Assembly (NCBI RefSeq): GCF_007995065.1
Contig: NZ_VOQR01000001.1
Span: 1,119,001 to 1,183,000 of the forward strand
Direction of reading: 5' to 3'
DNA: 64,000 nucleotides
Origin: Sphingomonas ginsenosidivorax
Lineage (GTDB): Bacteria; Pseudomonadota; Alphaproteobacteria; Sphingomonadales; Sphingomonadaceae
Under the pieces are notes generated by a model that saw only the letters and a list, made by a program, of their open reading frames with translations, searched no databases and was not told the DNA's origin. Below are positions 1 through 9,596 of the stretch, in pieces. A program made the position numbers and the translations under genes. How positions within the stretch are numbered: position 1 is the stretch's first letter; each line of letters opens with the position of its first letter.

Positions 1-1817
1 CGCTGGTCAGCGACAAGCTCGCGCTGCGCCTGTCGGCATCGGTCACGCGGCGCGACGGGACGATCCACAACGTCGTCACCGGGCGGAACCTGAATGCGCA
101 GGACAATCAGAGCCTGCGCGGGCAGCTGCTGTGGAAGCCGACCGAGACGCTCGACCTGACGCTTTCGGGCGATTTCAACAACCAGAACCCCGATTGCTGC
201 GTGCAATATTATGCGCGGGTCGGCGCGACGCAGCGGCCGACCAATCGGCAATATGCCGCGCTGGCAGCGGCGCAGGGCTACCGGGTGCCGTCGACCGACC
301 CGTTCGACCGGGTGACCGACGTCGACACGCCGTTGCAGGCCAAGCAGCGGCTGGGCGGGGCGTCGCTGGTCGGCAATCTCGATCTGGGCGCGGCGACGAT
401 CACCTCGGTCAGCGCGTGGCGGTTCTGGGACTGGGACCCGTCGAACGACCGCGACTTCATCGGGCTGCCGGTGACGACGGTGTCGGCGAACCCGTCGCAG
501 CAGGAACAATATAGCCAGGAATTGCGCATCGCGTCGAACGGCAAGCGCAGGTTCGACTATGTGCTCGGCGCCTTCTATTTCCACCAGACGATCGATACGC
601 AGGGACTCCAGGTCCAGGGGCGGTCGGCGAGCGCGTTCCTGCTCAACCCGACCAGCGCGGGCGGGCGCAACCCGGCGACGCTCGACGGGCTGACCAGCCG
701 CAACACGATCGGGTTCAAGAACACCAGTGCGGCGCTGTTCGGCAAGCTGACCTGGCACGTTACCGACCGGCTGCAGATCGCGCCGGGTCTGCGGCTGAAC
801 TACGACAAGAAGGACGGCGATTACGTGTCGGTGGTGACCAACGGCACCGGCACACCGCTGACCGCGGACCAGCGCGGCGTGCTGGCGCCGCAAAGCTATC
901 AGCCGAAGTTCGACAACTGGAACCTGTCGGGCGACGTGACCGCGGCCTATGAGGTGGCCGACGACATCCATGCCTATGCGACCTATGCGCGCAGCTACAA
1001 ATCGGGCGGCATCAACCTGTCGGGCCTGCCGCTCGACGCCGCGAACACGCCGATCCTGTCGTCGGCGACGGTGAAGCCCGAAAAGGTCAATCACTACGAG
1101 CTGGGGTTGAAGACCCAGTTCCTCGACCGCCGCGTCACGCTCAACCTCGCCGGCTTCTGGACCGAGATCAGCGACTATCAGGCGACAGTGACCAACGGGC
1201 AGCTAGGCGTGCTGCGCGGTTACCTTGCCAATGCCGGCAAGGTGCGGACGCGGGGGATCGAGTTCGACTCGGCGTTCCGCCCGACGTCGCGGTTCAGCGT
1301 CTATGCGAACGGCGCCTATACCGACGCGAAATATGTGCGGTTCGTCGATGCGCCGTGCCCGCCCGAGCTATCGGGGGGCACCACCGCGGCAGCGGGGCAG
1401 GCGGCGAGCGCACCGGGGACGCCCGGGGGCATCAGCCCGCAGAACTGCGACATCTCGGGGCAGCGCCTGCCGGGAATCTCCAAATGGGCGTTCTCGTACG
1501 GTGCGCAGTACAGCCTGCCCGCCTCGGTGGGCGACCTGCAGGGCAGCGTCTATCTCGGCTATGACGGCAGCTATCGCTCGACCTTCTCATCGAACCCCTC
1601 AGCGTCGGCCTATACCAACATCAACGGCTATGCGCTGAGCAACTTCCGCCTGGGGTTCAAGGCGGACGACGGGCTGAACGTGTTCGGCTGGCTGCGGAAC
1701 GCGTTCGACAAGAAATATTTCGAACTGCTGGCGTTGCAGTCGGGAAGCACGGGGCTGGTGGTCGGCCAGCCCGGCGACCCGCGGACCTACGGCATCACCG
1801 TGTCGAAGTCGTTCTGA
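1..1817 (+). CDS. TonB-dependent receptor, C-terminal part (5' truncated by window edge)
   Basis: Outer-membrane beta-barrel for energy-dependent uptake of a ligand I cannot name. The frame is open from base 3 without an upstream stop, so the plug domain lies outside the window; an internal ATG at 201 is not the start. The visible 600 residues are barrel: alternating amphipathic strands, the family phrase around 'TQFLDRRVTLNLAGFW', a 'VKPEKVNHYELGLK' strand, and a final strand ending in Phe (VSKSF), the usual outer-membrane C-terminal signature. A cysteine pair (PDCC) near the visible N-end and another in the last third suggest disulfide-bonded extracellular loops. Closest in style to sphingomonad receptors of the same type as the one at 56091-58355. 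No partner gene is visible upstream. Confidence 0.93.
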   Translation, partial: LVSDKLALRLSASVTRRDGTIHNVVTGRNLNAQDNQSLRGQLLWKPTETLDLTLSGDFNNQNPDCCVQYYARVGATQRPTNRQYAALAAAQGYRVPSTDPFDRVTDVDTPLQAKQRLGGASLVGNLDLGAATITSVSAWRFWDWDPSNDRDFIGLPVTTVSANPSQQEQYSQELRIASNGKRRFDYVLGAFYFHQTIDTQGLQVQGRSASAFLLNPTSAGGRNPATLDGLTSRNTIGFKNTSAALFGKLTWHVTDRLQIAPGLRLNYDKKDGDYVSVVTNGTGTPLTADQRGVLAPQSYQPKFDNWNLSGDVTAAYEVADDIHAYATYARSYKSGGINLSGLPLDAANTPILSSATVKPEKVNHYELGLKTQFLDRRVTLNLAGFWTEISDYQATVTNGQLGVLRGYLANAGKVRTRGIEFDSAFRPTSRFSVYANGAYTDAKYVRFVDAPCPPELSGGTTAAAGQAASAPGTPGGISPQNCDISGQRLPGISKWAFSYGAQYSLPASVGDLQGSVYLGYDGSYRSTFSSNPSASAYTNINGYALSNFRLGFKADDGLNVFGWLRNAFDKKYFELLALQSGSTGLVVGQPGDPRTYGITVSKSF

Positions 1818-2372
1818 CCGTCGGTGGCGCATCTCCGTCCGTGTCGGGCGTCGTCGAAGCACATGGCCCGAATATGGCCGCTTCGACTCGCCCGGTACGC
1901 ATGGATCCGGAGATGTGGTACCGACCCGATGACGTCAGGTAACCTAGCGTTCATGTTCGAGGGTATAATGTTACAAGTGTCGGCAGGGAGTCGAAGTCGG
2001 AAGCTCCCGCTCCCCGCCGGCGCTTTGTAAGAAACGACCATGCATTGTTGTGCAGCGCACAAGCAAACGCCCGGACCGTTTCCGATCCGGGCGCCTGCGT
2101 GACGATCGCTCGTCAGCCCCCATTTTTTCGCTCTCGCCCTTCGTCTTGCGACGGGGCGTAAGAGCTCCCCGAACCACGGCCGTTGCCTGTGTCTCAGCAA
2201 GAGTTTTGCTAGTTAGTGGCACCGCGTTTGTCACGGCGTTTGAGCTGCACATGACACGATTGCCATGTCGCTGTGACGATTCCGCAACAGCAACCCAGGT
2301 TGCCTGATCACGGCCCGCGTCCTAGAGCCGTGGTGCCTTCCGCATCAGCCCACCCTCCCAGATAGACCCTTC
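1818..2372. other. 555-base intergenic region with hairpins
   Basis: No convincing gene. It holds a perfect 8-bp hairpin at 2068-2093 (CGCCCGGA / TCCGGGCG, 10-nt loop), then a 6-bp hairpin at 2100-2115 (TGACGA / TCGTCA) followed seven bases later by T6 at 2123-2128. Either could end the receptor transcript, but neither has the T-run directly at the stem, so I rate termination as only possible. A TATAAT at 1964-1969 overlaps a FadR-type operator-like word (see 1966-1976). The promoter of the lol operon must also lie here but I cannot place it. Confidence 0.5.
1966..1976. promoter_or_regulatory. possible FadR/GntR-type site, weak
   Basis: TAATGTTACAA matches the FadR-subfamily consensus TNGTNNNACNA at all but one fixed position and shares the TACAAG end with the sites at 53994 and 56004. 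It lies downstream of one receptor and about 400 bases upstream of lolC, with no obvious target, so it may be chance. Confidence 0.2.
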
Positions 2373-3623
2373 ATGATCCTGTCACGCTACGAACGGATGA
2401 TCGCCCGCCGCTATCTGCTGCCGGGCAAGGGCGAGGCGTTCATCTTCCTCGTCGCCTCGATCAGCCTGGTCGCGGTGATGCTCGGCGTCGCTGCGCTAGT
2501 GATCGTGATGAGCGTGATGAACGGGTTTCGCGCCGAGCTGTTCGACAAGATCGTCGGACTGAACGGCCATGCGGTCGTCCAGGGCGTCGGCGGCCGGCTG
2601 CCCGACTGGCGCGAGATCGTCCAGCAGGCCAAGGCGACGCCGGGCGTGACGAATGCGGTGCCGTTGATCGAGCAGCCGCTGTTCGCGAGCTACAACGGCC
2701 GGTCCGAGTTCATCCTGCTGCGCGGGATGCGCGTACCCGACATCCGCAGCACCGCGAAGAACGGCATGAAGATCGTGATGGGGTCGATGGACAGCATCAC
2801 GACGGGCAGCGGCCGCGTCGCGATCGGATCGGGTCTCGCCGATTCGCTCGGCGCGTCGGTGGGGTCGGAGATTTCGGTGATCAGCCCGCAGGGGCAGGCG
2901 ACGCCGTTCGGCACCGTGCCGCGGATCGTCACCTATACGGTCGGCGCGATCTTCGAGATCGGGGTGTATGATTACGACAAGGCCTATGTCCTCATGCCGA
3001 TCGAGGATGCGCAGACGTTCCTGCTGCTCGGCGATTCGGTCGGGATGGTCGAGCTGGAGACGGTCGATGCCGACCGGGTCGGGCCGATCCTCGCGCCGCT
3101 CGCCGACAAGGTCGCGGGGCGCGCGGTGATCGCCGACTGGCGGACGATGAATGCGCAGTTGTTCGAGGCGTTGGCGGTGGAGCGGGTGGCGATGTTCACC
3201 GTGCTGTCGATCATCATCCTGGTCGCGGTGTTCAACATCCTGTCGTCGCTGATCATGCTGGTGCGTGCGAAGACGCGCGACATCGCGATCCTGCGGACGA
3301 TGGGCGCCAACCGCGGCGGTCTGATGCGGATCTTCATGGTGGTGGGCACGACGATCGGCGCGCTCGGCACGGTTGCGGGCCTGGGTCTCGGCTTCGTGTT
3401 CCTGTTCTATCGCCAGGCGGTGGTGAATTTCGTGCAGTTCGTGACGGGGCAGAATCTCTGGGATCCCTCGATCCGCTATCTCACCGAGCTGCCGTCGAAG
3501 CCCGATCCGGTCGAGATCGTCGTGATCGCGCTGATGGCGCTCGTCTTCAGCTTCCTCGCCACGCTGTATCCGGCGTGGAAGGCGGCGAGTACCGATCCCG
3601 TGCAGGTGTTGCGCTATGAATGA
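2373..3623 (+). CDS. lolC: lipoprotein-releasing ABC transporter permease (LolC/LolE family)
   Basis: Inner-membrane permease that, with LolD, extracts outer-membrane lipoproteins from the inner membrane and passes them to LolA. 416 residues, the family length. The N-terminus ([15 protein letters not shown]) is typical of LolC/E, followed by a first membrane helix at about residues 25-50, a large periplasmic domain to about residue 270, and three C-terminal helices (FtsX/MacB-like). Only one LolC/E-type permease is seen beside lolD, so the transporter probably works with one permease type (a LolF-like arrangement); a second copy elsewhere cannot be excluded. It overlaps lolD by 8 bases, so the two are translated together. 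Confidence 0.93.
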   Translation: MILSRYERMIARRYLLPGKGEAFIFLVASISLVAVMLGVAALVIVMSVMNGFRAELFDKIVGLNGHAVVQGVGGRLPDWREIVQQAKATPGVTNAVPLIEQPLFASYNGRSEFILLRGMRVPDIRSTAKNGMKIVMGSMDSITTGSGRVAIGSGLADSLGASVGSEISVISPQGQATPFGTVPRIVTYTVGAIFEIGVYDYDKAYVLMPIEDAQTFLLLGDSVGMVELETVDADRVGPILAPLADKVAGRAVIADWRTMNAQLFEALAVERVAMFTVLSIIILVAVFNILSSLIMLVRAKTRDIAILRTMGANRGGLMRIFMVVGTTIGALGTVAGLGLGFVFLFYRQAVVNFVQFVTGQNLWDPSIRYLTELPSKPDPVEIVVIALMALVFSFLATLYPAWKAASTDPVQVLRYE

Positions 3624-4335
3624 CGGCCGGAAAATCGCCTTCGGCGGCGCGGTGCCGCCGACCATCGAGGCCGTGCTGCAGACGACCGGCCTGACGCGCT
3701 CGTTCACGCAGGGCGGCGAGACGATCGCGGTGCTGCGCGGCATCGACCTGGCGATCGCGCCGGGCGAGATCGTCGCGCTGCTCGGGCCGTCGGGGTCGGG
3801 CAAGTCGACGCTGTTGCAGGCGGTGGGGTTGCTCGAGGGCGGGTTCGAGGGATCGATCCGGATCGCCGGCGTCGAGGCGGCCAAGCTCGACGCCCATGAC
3901 CGCACGATCGTGCGGCGCGACCAGCTAGGGTTCGTCTACCAGTTCCACCACCTGCTGCCCGATTTCAACGCGACCGAGAATGTCGTGCTGCCGCAGCTCG
4001 TCCACGGCGCCACGCGTGCGAAAGCGGACGCACGCGCGACCGAGCTGCTGACGCAACTGGGGCTGGGGCACCGGCTGACGCACCGGCCGAGCCAGTTGTC
4101 GGGCGGCGAGCAGCAGCGCGTCGCGGTCGCGCGCGCGCTGGCGAACGAGCCGGCGCTGGTGCTCGCCGACGAACCGACGGGCAATCTCGACGAACATACC
4201 GCGGACATCGTCTTCGCCGAGTTCGTCCGGTTGGTCCGCGAACAGGGGACGGCGGCGCTGGTCGCCACGCACAACGAGCGGCTCGCGGCGCGGATGGACC
4301 GGGTGCTGCGGCTCCACGAGGGCGTGCTGCAATAG
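3616..4335 (+). CDS. lolD: lipoprotein-releasing ABC transporter ATPase LolD
   Basis: Cytoplasmic ATPase energising the LolC/E permease. 239 residues. Walker A is GPSGSGKST near residue 60, the signature is [15 protein letters not shown], Walker B is [13 protein letters not shown], and the H-loop is VATHNE; all catalytic positions are intact. The ATG at 3616 lies inside the end of lolC, so the start is fixed by coupling. About 20 extra N-terminal residues precede the usual LolD core. The stop codon sits in an 11-base tandem duplication (TAGCATCTCCG at 4333-4343 and 4344-4354). Confidence 0.95.
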   Translation: MNDGRKIAFGGAVPPTIEAVLQTTGLTRSFTQGGETIAVLRGIDLAIAPGEIVALLGPSGSGKSTLLQAVGLLEGGFEGSIRIAGVEAAKLDAHDRTIVRRDQLGFVYQFHHLLPDFNATENVVLPQLVHGATRAKADARATELLTQLGLGHRLTHRPSQLSGGEQQRVAVARALANEPALVLADEPTGNLDEHTADIVFAEFVRLVREQGTAALVATHNERLAARMDRVLRLHEGVLQ

Positions 4336-4508
4336 CATCTCCGTAGCATCTCCGTTGCGGACGGGGTTTGGCTTGCCGGCTGCCATCTCGGGTACGACCC
4401 TGCGGGCGTCCGGACGGTATCCGGGCCGCTCGCTCATCTGCGAATTTCCCAGGACAGGGCGGCAGTCGCGTTCGCGTACGTCGTTTAACCGCAAAGGGAG
4501 CCCAGGAG

Positions 4509-4994
4509 ATGGCCAAGTTCGATCCGAACCAGATTAGTTTTGCGCAAGGGGCGGTCCGCGTCGAAGGCGTGGTTGCCAGGCATCGCCTGCCGGTCGCGAC
4601 ACGCGTGCTTACATCGAAGGACGACGCCGTCGTGAAATCGTTGCACGACTTGACCGTCCGCAACGTCCCGAAGGGCTTTACGAAGGTCCAGTTGCCGTTC
4701 GTGTTCCAGCAGTCGCAATTCTTCATCAGCGAGGCCGAGCCCGGCGCGCATGTCGCAGAGCACGCGCATGACGGCGGCGACGCGATCCGGTTCATTCTGG
4801 ACGGCGCGATCACGCATAACGGCGTCGAACTGGTCGCCGGCGACTGGATGTTCATCCCCAAAGGCGTTTCCTATACCATCGATATCGGGAAGGCCGGGGC
4901 GAGGATGGGATATTGTTACCAATGCTGCTGCGCCGGCATCGAAGACGTGCGGGACTGGGTCGTGAATCCGGCATCGTTCGGGCATCGCGGATGA
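4509..4994 (+). CDS. cupin-domain protein with Cys-rich C-terminus
   Basis: A 161-residue single-cupin protein of unknown substrate. Cupin motif 1 is visible as G-x5-HxH (residues near 80: AEHAHDGGDAIRF) and motif 2 as GDWMFIPKGVSY, in which the usual metal-binding His is Tyr. The motif-1 histidines could still hold a metal. After the cupin comes CYQCCC, four cysteines in six residues, which is unusual and could bind metal or carry redox chemistry. The start at 4509 is chosen because AAGGGAG lies seven bases upstream; an earlier in-frame ATG at 4368 has no ribosome site. A strong hairpin follows the stop, so it looks like a monocistronic gene between lolD and gpx. Confidence 0.75.
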   Translation: MAKFDPNQISFAQGAVRVEGVVARHRLPVATRVLTSKDDAVVKSLHDLTVRNVPKGFTKVQLPFVFQQSQFFISEAEPGAHVAEHAHDGGDAIRFILDGAITHNGVELVAGDWMFIPKGVSYTIDIGKAGARMGYCYQCCCAGIEDVRDWVVNPASFGHRG

Positions 4995-4999
4995 CTTGA

Positions 5000-5031
5000 C
5001 GATCGCCGGCCGCAGGCGTGGCCGGCGATCG
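5000..5031 (+). terminator. strong hairpin after the cupin gene
   Basis: Perfect 12-bp stem (5000-5011 with 5020-5031, CGATCGCCGGCC arm) and an 8-base loop, followed directly by TTT. It starts five bases after the cupin stop. Good candidate rho-independent terminator despite the short T-run. Confidence 0.7.
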
Positions 5032-5192
5032 TTTCCTATGCTGGCAGCTTTCCGCGATCCGGACCGGGACGGATCTTCTCCGGATCTGCCGGATCTGATA
5101 GCAGCGCTATTGCGCCTGGCCGGTCCGCGCATCATCATTGCATGCGGCTTACCGGCCATCGCCGGTGCCGTGGCCCGGCACGAGGAGCGCGC

Positions 5193-5666
5193 ATGATCAC
5201 CGACTTCACCGTGAAGGCTGCCGACGGGTCCGATGCATCGCTCGACGCGTATCGCGGCAGGGTGCTGCTGATCGTCAACACGGCGTCGAAATGCGGGTTC
5301 ACGCCGCAATATGCGGGGCTGGAGGCGCTGCACCGCGACTATGCCGAGCGCGGGTTCGAGGTGCTGGGTTTCCCGTGCAACCAGTTCGGCGCGCAGGAGC
5401 CGGGCGACGCGGCGGAGATCGCGACCTTCTGTTCGACGACCTATGACGTGACGTTCCCGGTATTCGCGAAGGTCGACGTCAACGGGAAGGATGCCGCCCC
5501 GCTGTTCGAGGCGCTCAAGACCGAGGCACCGGGGGTGCTCGGATCCAAGGGGATCAAGTGGAACTTCACCAAGTTCCTGGTGGATCGCGAGGGGCGGGTG
5601 GTCGATCGCTATGCGCCGACGACCAAGCCCGAGGATCTGCGCGGGGATATCGAGGGGTTGCTGTAA
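5193..5666 (+). CDS. glutathione peroxidase
   Basis: Thiol peroxidase that reduces hydrogen and organic peroxides; bacterial members often use thioredoxin rather than glutathione. 157 residues, normal for the non-selenium type. The peroxidatic cysteine is C34 (NTASKCGFT), the conserved Gln lies in GFPCNQFG and the Trp in WNFTKF, so the catalytic triad is complete. A second Cys in GFPCNQF is typical, while the usual resolving Cys position further on appears as FCSTTYDV. The ATG at 5193 has GAGGAG five bases upstream; the longer open frame from 5142 lacks such a site. Cytoplasmic, no signal peptide. Confidence 0.92.
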   Translation: MITDFTVKAADGSDASLDAYRGRVLLIVNTASKCGFTPQYAGLEALHRDYAERGFEVLGFPCNQFGAQEPGDAAEIATFCSTTYDVTFPVFAKVDVNGKDAAPLFEALKTEAPGVLGSKGIKWNFTKFLVDREGRVVDRYAPTTKPEDLRGDIEGLL

Positions 5667-5670
5667 CCTC

Positions 5671-5754
5671 CGTCATCCCGGGCTCGTCCCGGGATCCAGG
5701 GTTACGGGCGATGGCGTTTGGGGCCCTGGACCCCGGGACAAGCCCGGGGTGACG
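5671..5754. repeat. palindromic intergenic repeat, CCCGGG type
   Basis: An 84-base inverted repeat: CGTCATCCCGGGCTCG at the left and the complementary CAAGCCCGGGGTGACG at the right, with inner arms GGATCCAGGG / CCCTGGACCCC. It lies five bases after the gpx stop. Repeats of this type are dispersed in many copies in sphingomonad genomes; here it may double as a terminator. Confidence 0.85.
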
Positions 5755-5847
5755 GGATGGGCGCGTCGACTCCCGCCCCCAACGGTTCGTCGAGAAGCGG
5801 CCGGCGCACCGCTGGTCGAATCACCGTTTCAGCCCTAGGGTGGCGCG

Positions 5848-8800
5848 ATGGCTCATTCCGGCTTCGTGCCCCTTCGCAACTTCTCCTGCTACACCATGCT
5901 CGACGGCGCGATCGAGCCCAAGGCGATCGCCGCGCAGGCCAGGAAGCTCGGCTTTCCCGCTGCCGCGCTGACCGATCGCAACGGGCTGTATGCCGCGATG
6001 GCGTTCTCCGATGCGGCCAAGAAGGACGGCGTGCAGCCGATCATCGGCACGATGCTCGGCGTCTGCCGCCCCGACATTCCCGACGGTGTCGCGGCGCCGT
6101 TCGACTGGCTGGCGCTCTATGCGCAGAACGCGACGGGGTACGACAATCTGTGCGCGCTGGTGTCGATGGCGCATCTTGACCGGCCGATCGAGATGCCCGC
6201 GCATGTCGACTTCGCCGCTTTGGAAGGCCGGACCGACGGCCTGATCGCGCTGACCGCGGGCGGCGAGGGCGCGCTGGCGCGGCTCTATGCAGAGGATCAG
6301 CCGGCGGCAGCGGCGACCTATGTCGACCGGTTGCAGGGGCTGTTCGGCGATAGGCTCTATATCGAGCTCAGCCGGCGCGGCGATGCGATCGAGATGGCGG
6401 CGGAGGCCGCGCTGATCGACCTTGCGTACGACCGCAACCTGCCGCTGGTCGCGACCAACCCGTGCTGCTTTGCCGAGGGCGCATTCGGCGACGCGCATGA
6501 CGTCATGCTGTGCATCGCGCATTCGACCTATGTCGAGAGCGAGGACCGCATCCGCAGCTCGCCCGAGGCGTGGATGAAGCCGGCGGCGGTGATGCAGGCG
6601 GATTTCTCGGACTTGCCCGAGGCGATCGCGAATACGCTCGTCGTCGCGCAGCGCTGCGCGGTGATGGCGCCGTACCGCAAACCGATCCTGCCGACGCTCG
6701 CGGGCGACATGGCGGGCGAGGCGCAGATGCTGCGCGACGACGCGCATGCCGGGCTGGAGCGGCGGCTGGACAGGATCGAGGCGCTCCAGTCCCCCTCCCG
6801 CTCGTGGGAGGGGCTAGGGAAGGGCGTGTCCCAAGCCACAGCCGGTGATGCTGGACAGGCCCTCCCCCAACCCCTCCCGCAGGCGGGAGGGGAGTCTGAC
6901 TGGCGCCAGCCGTATCGCGACCGGATCGACTTCGAGCTCGACGTCATCATCCAGATGGGCTTCCCCGGCTATTTCCTGATCGTCGCCGACTTCATCAAAT
7001 GGGCTAAGGACCATGACATTCCGGTCGGCCCGGGGCGTGGTTCGGGCGCGGGCTCGGTCGTCGCCTGGGCACTGACGATCACCGATCTCGATCCGATGAA
7101 GCTGGGGCTGCTGTTCGAACGCTTCCTCAACCCGGAACGCGTGTCGATGCCCGATTTCGATATCGATTTCTGCGAAACCCGGCGTGGCGAGGTCATCCGC
7201 TACGTCCAGGAGAAATATGGCCGCGACCAAGTCGCGCAGATCATCACCTTCGGGAAGCTGAAGGCACGCGCGGTGTTGAAGGACACCGGGCGCGTGCTGC
7301 AGATGAGCTATGGCCAGGTCGACCGGCTGGCGAAGCTGATCCCCAACCATCCGACCGATCCGTGGACGCTGGAGCGCGCGCTCAACGGCGTGACCGACCT
7401 GGCACGCGAATATGCCAACGACAATGGCGTGCGCCGGCTGATGGACCTGGCGATGAAGCTGGAGGGGCTGCCGCGCCACTCGTCGACGCACGCCGCGGGC
7501 GTGGTGATCGGCGACCGCCCCTTGAGCGAGCTCGTGCCGCTCTACCGCGATCCGCGCTCCGACATGCCCGTCACGCAGTTCGACATGAAATATGTCGAGG
7601 GTGCGGGCCTCGTGAAGTTCGACTTTCTGGGTCTCAAGACGCTGTCAGTGCTGCAGAAGGGCGTCCAGCTGCTCGCCAAGCGCGGTGTCGTGGTCGATCT
7701 CGACGCGCTCGAATGGGACGATGCGGGCGTCTATGCGCTGCTGCAAAAGGGCGACACCGTCGGCGTCTTCCAGCTCGAATCCGAGGGCATGCGGCGGACG
7801 CTGTCGGCGGTCCGGCCGAGCAATTTCGGCGACATCATCGCGCTCGTCTCGCTGTACCGCCCGGGCCCGATGGACAATATCCCGTCGTTCGGCCGTCGCA
7901 AGAACGGCTCGGAAGAGATTGTCTATCCCCATAAATTGCTCGAGCCGATCCTGTCGGAGACCTACGGCATCTTCGTCTACCAGGAACAGGTGATGCAGGC
8001 CGCGCAGGTCCTCGCCGGCTTCTCGCTCGGCGGCGCCGATCTCTTGCGCCGCGCGATGGGCAAGAAGGTCAAGGCCGAGATGGACGCGCAGCGCGCGGGG
8101 TTCGTCGAGGGGTGTCTTAAGGTCAACGGCATAAAGGCGCAGGAAGCGAACGCGCTGTTCGACTTGATCGACAAGTTCGCGGGCTATGGCTTCAACAAGA
8201 GCCATGCCGCGGCCTATGCGCTGCTCGCCTACCAGACCGCGTGGCTGAAGGCGCATCACCCGGAGGAATTCTACGCGGCGTCGATGTGCTACGATTTGCA
8301 CCAGACCGACAAGCTGGCGATCTTCGTCGACGACATGCGGCGGATGGGCGTGGCGGTGCTGCCGCCGTGCATCAATGCGAGCCAGGCCGAGTTCGACGTC
8401 GAGGCCGCCGGTGAGGGCCTCGCGGTCCGCTTCGCGCTGGGCGCGCTGAAGAGCGTCGGCGAGGGTGCTATGGAGAAACTGATCGTCGAGCGGGTCGAGA
8501 ACGGGCCGTTCGGCTCGCTCGACGCGATCGCCAAGCGGGTCGATCCGCGGCTGCTCAACAAGCGGCAGCTCGAGACGCTGGCGGCGGCGGGTGCGTTCGA
8601 CGGGATCGAACCCAATCGCGCCGGGATCCATGCGACCGCGGAGACGATCCTCGCGATCGCGGCGCGGACGCATGACGCCAAGACCAGCGGGCAGGGCGGG
8701 CTGTTCGGCGATGCCGAGCCTGCGGGCGACGCGATCAAGCTGCCGGTCGGCGTGCGATGGACGCTCAGCCAGCGGATGGAGCAGGAAAAGGAGGCGTTCG

Positions 8801-9420
8801 GCTTCTATTTCTCGTCGCACCCGGTCGACCGCCATCGCCACATCGCCAACAGCCACGGCGCGCGCGCCTATACCGCGCTTAGCGAGCTCAACATCCCCGA
8901 CGACGGGTCGAGGGCCGGCGCGACGATGGCGGTGCTGGTCGAGGATGCGCGCTGGCGCACGTCGGCGCGGGGCAAGCGCTATATGATGGCGCAGCTGTCC
9001 GACGCCAGCGGGCAGTTCCAGGCGACCTGCTTCGACGATGCGGTCGCGGCCGATCTGGAGGAAGCGGCGAAGGTTGGCGGCTGCGGGCTGATCACCGTCG
9101 AACTCGATCGCAAGCCCGGTGAGGATGCGCCGCGTGTCAGCGTCAAGCGGATCCAGCCGTTCGAGAGCCTGGCCGCGATCGCGCGGTTCCAGGCGGTGGT
9201 GACGATCGACGACGCATCGGCGTTCGCCGCGCTGTCGCGCCTGCTCGCCGATCATCGTGGCGCGCGTGGCGAGGTGCGGGTGAAGACGGGCGAAGTGACG
9301 ATCCTGCTCGGGCGCGACTTCCTGCTCGACGGGGAGCTGGCGGGGCATATCGAGACGTTGCCGGGGGTGACGGGGATCGAGCTGAAGAACTCGGAGACGC
9401 GGTTGGCGCTGGTCGGGTAG
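5848..9420 (+). CDS. dnaE: DNA polymerase III subunit alpha (DnaE1)
   Basis: Replicative DNA polymerase catalytic subunit. 1190 residues. The N-terminal PHP domain covers about residues 1-290 ([16 protein letters not shown] opening, '[13 protein letters not shown]'), then the palm and fingers with [10 protein letters not shown] and the catalytic aspartates in PDFDIDF (residues 435-441), 'HAAGVVI', the helix-hairpin-helix region, and a C-terminal OB fold from about residue 1020 ([13 protein letters not shown]). A 38-residue stretch at about 314-351 ([12 protein letters not shown] ... PLPQAGGE) between the PHP domain and [13 protein letters not shown] does not belong to the family; it is encoded by a palindromic repeat (6787-6900) inserted in frame. 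The rest of the gene is intact, so the enzyme is expected to work. Confidence 0.97.
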   Translation: MAHSGFVPLRNFSCYTMLDGAIEPKAIAAQARKLGFPAAALTDRNGLYAAMAFSDAAKKDGVQPIIGTMLGVCRPDIPDGVAAPFDWLALYAQNATGYDNLCALVSMAHLDRPIEMPAHVDFAALEGRTDGLIALTAGGEGALARLYAEDQPAAAATYVDRLQGLFGDRLYIELSRRGDAIEMAAEAALIDLAYDRNLPLVATNPCCFAEGAFGDAHDVMLCIAHSTYVESEDRIRSSPEAWMKPAAVMQADFSDLPEAIANTLVVAQRCAVMAPYRKPILPTLAGDMAGEAQMLRDDAHAGLERRLDRIEALQSPSRSWEGLGKGVSQATAGDAGQALPQPLPQAGGESDWRQPYRDRIDFELDVIIQMGFPGYFLIVADFIKWAKDHDIPVGPGRGSGAGSVVAWALTITDLDPMKLGLLFERFLNPERVSMPDFDIDFCETRRGEVIRYVQEKYGRDQVAQIITFGKLKARAVLKDTGRVLQMSYGQVDRLAKLIPNHPTDPWTLERALNGVTDLAREYANDNGVRRLMDLAMKLEGLPRHSSTHAAGVVIGDRPLSELVPLYRDPRSDMPVTQFDMKYVEGAGLVKFDFLGLKTLSVLQKGVQLLAKRGVVVDLDALEWDDAGVYALLQKGDTVGVFQLESEGMRRTLSAVRPSNFGDIIALVSLYRPGPMDNIPSFGRRKNGSEEIVYPHKLLEPILSETYGIFVYQEQVMQAAQVLAGFSLGGADLLRRAMGKKVKAEMDAQRAGFVEGCLKVNGIKAQEANALFDLIDKFAGYGFNKSHAAAYALLAYQTAWLKAHHPEEFYAASMCYDLHQTDKLAIFVDDMRRMGVAVLPPCINASQAEFDVEAAGEGLAVRFALGALKSVGEGAMEKLIVERVENGPFGSLDAIAKRVDPRLLNKRQLETLAAAGAFDGIEPNRAGIHATAETILAIAARTHDAKTSGQGGLFGDAEPAGDAIKLPVGVRWTLSQRMEQEKEAFGFYFSSHPVDRHRHIANSHGARAYTALSELNIPDDGSRAGATMAVLVEDARWRTSARGKRYMMAQLSDASGQFQATCFDDAVAADLEEAAKVGGCGLITVELDRKPGEDAPRVSVKRIQPFESLAAIARFQAVVTIDDASAFAALSRLLADHRGARGEVRVKTGEVTILLGRDFLLDGELAGHIETLPGVTGIELKNSETRLALVG
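6787..6900. repeat. palindromic repeat inserted in frame inside dnaE
   Basis: About 114 bases (a multiple of three) with local hairpins at both ends: CCCTCCCGCTCGTGGGAGGGG on the left in full, and CCCCTCCCGCAGGCGGGAGG on the right, and an inner GGGAAGGG / CCCTCCCCC relation. It is the same general family as the intergenic element at 36143-36239 (CCCTCCCTGAAAGGGAGGGG). It contains no stop in the dnaE frame and adds about 38 residues, much as palindromic elements do in Rickettsia genes. Confidence 0.85.
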
Positions 9421-9442
9421 CGCCGCCGCACTTCCCCAGGTC

Positions 9443-9525
9443 CGTCATGCCAGCGCAGGCTGGCATCTCCCGGATCGGGCCGCGGCACCCGCCCCAGGAA
9501 GATCCCAGCCTTCGCTGGGATGACG
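9443..9525. repeat. palindromic intergenic repeat, GCCAGC type
   Basis: Inverted repeat whose ends are CGTCATGCCAGCGCAGG and CCTTCGCTGGGATGACG; the left half itself forms a perfect 7-bp hairpin TGCCAGC/GCTGGCA, the right half TCCCAGC/GCTGGGA. It lies between dnaE and rutB, probably a dispersed repeat that may stop transcription from dnaE. Confidence 0.8.
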
Positions 9526-9596
9526 CGTGTCGTGGGTGCGACCCGTTCGACATTTCGCACTTGCACACGCGTCACGATCCGGCGCAGCTTGTGCCG

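Noticed and set aside
4368..4508. Longer start for the cupin gene
   Set aside because: No ribosome site and an unrelated Arg-rich lead; the ATG at 4509 has a good site.
7645..9348. 567-residue open frame opposite dnaE
   Set aside because: Antisense shadow of conserved polymerase sequence.
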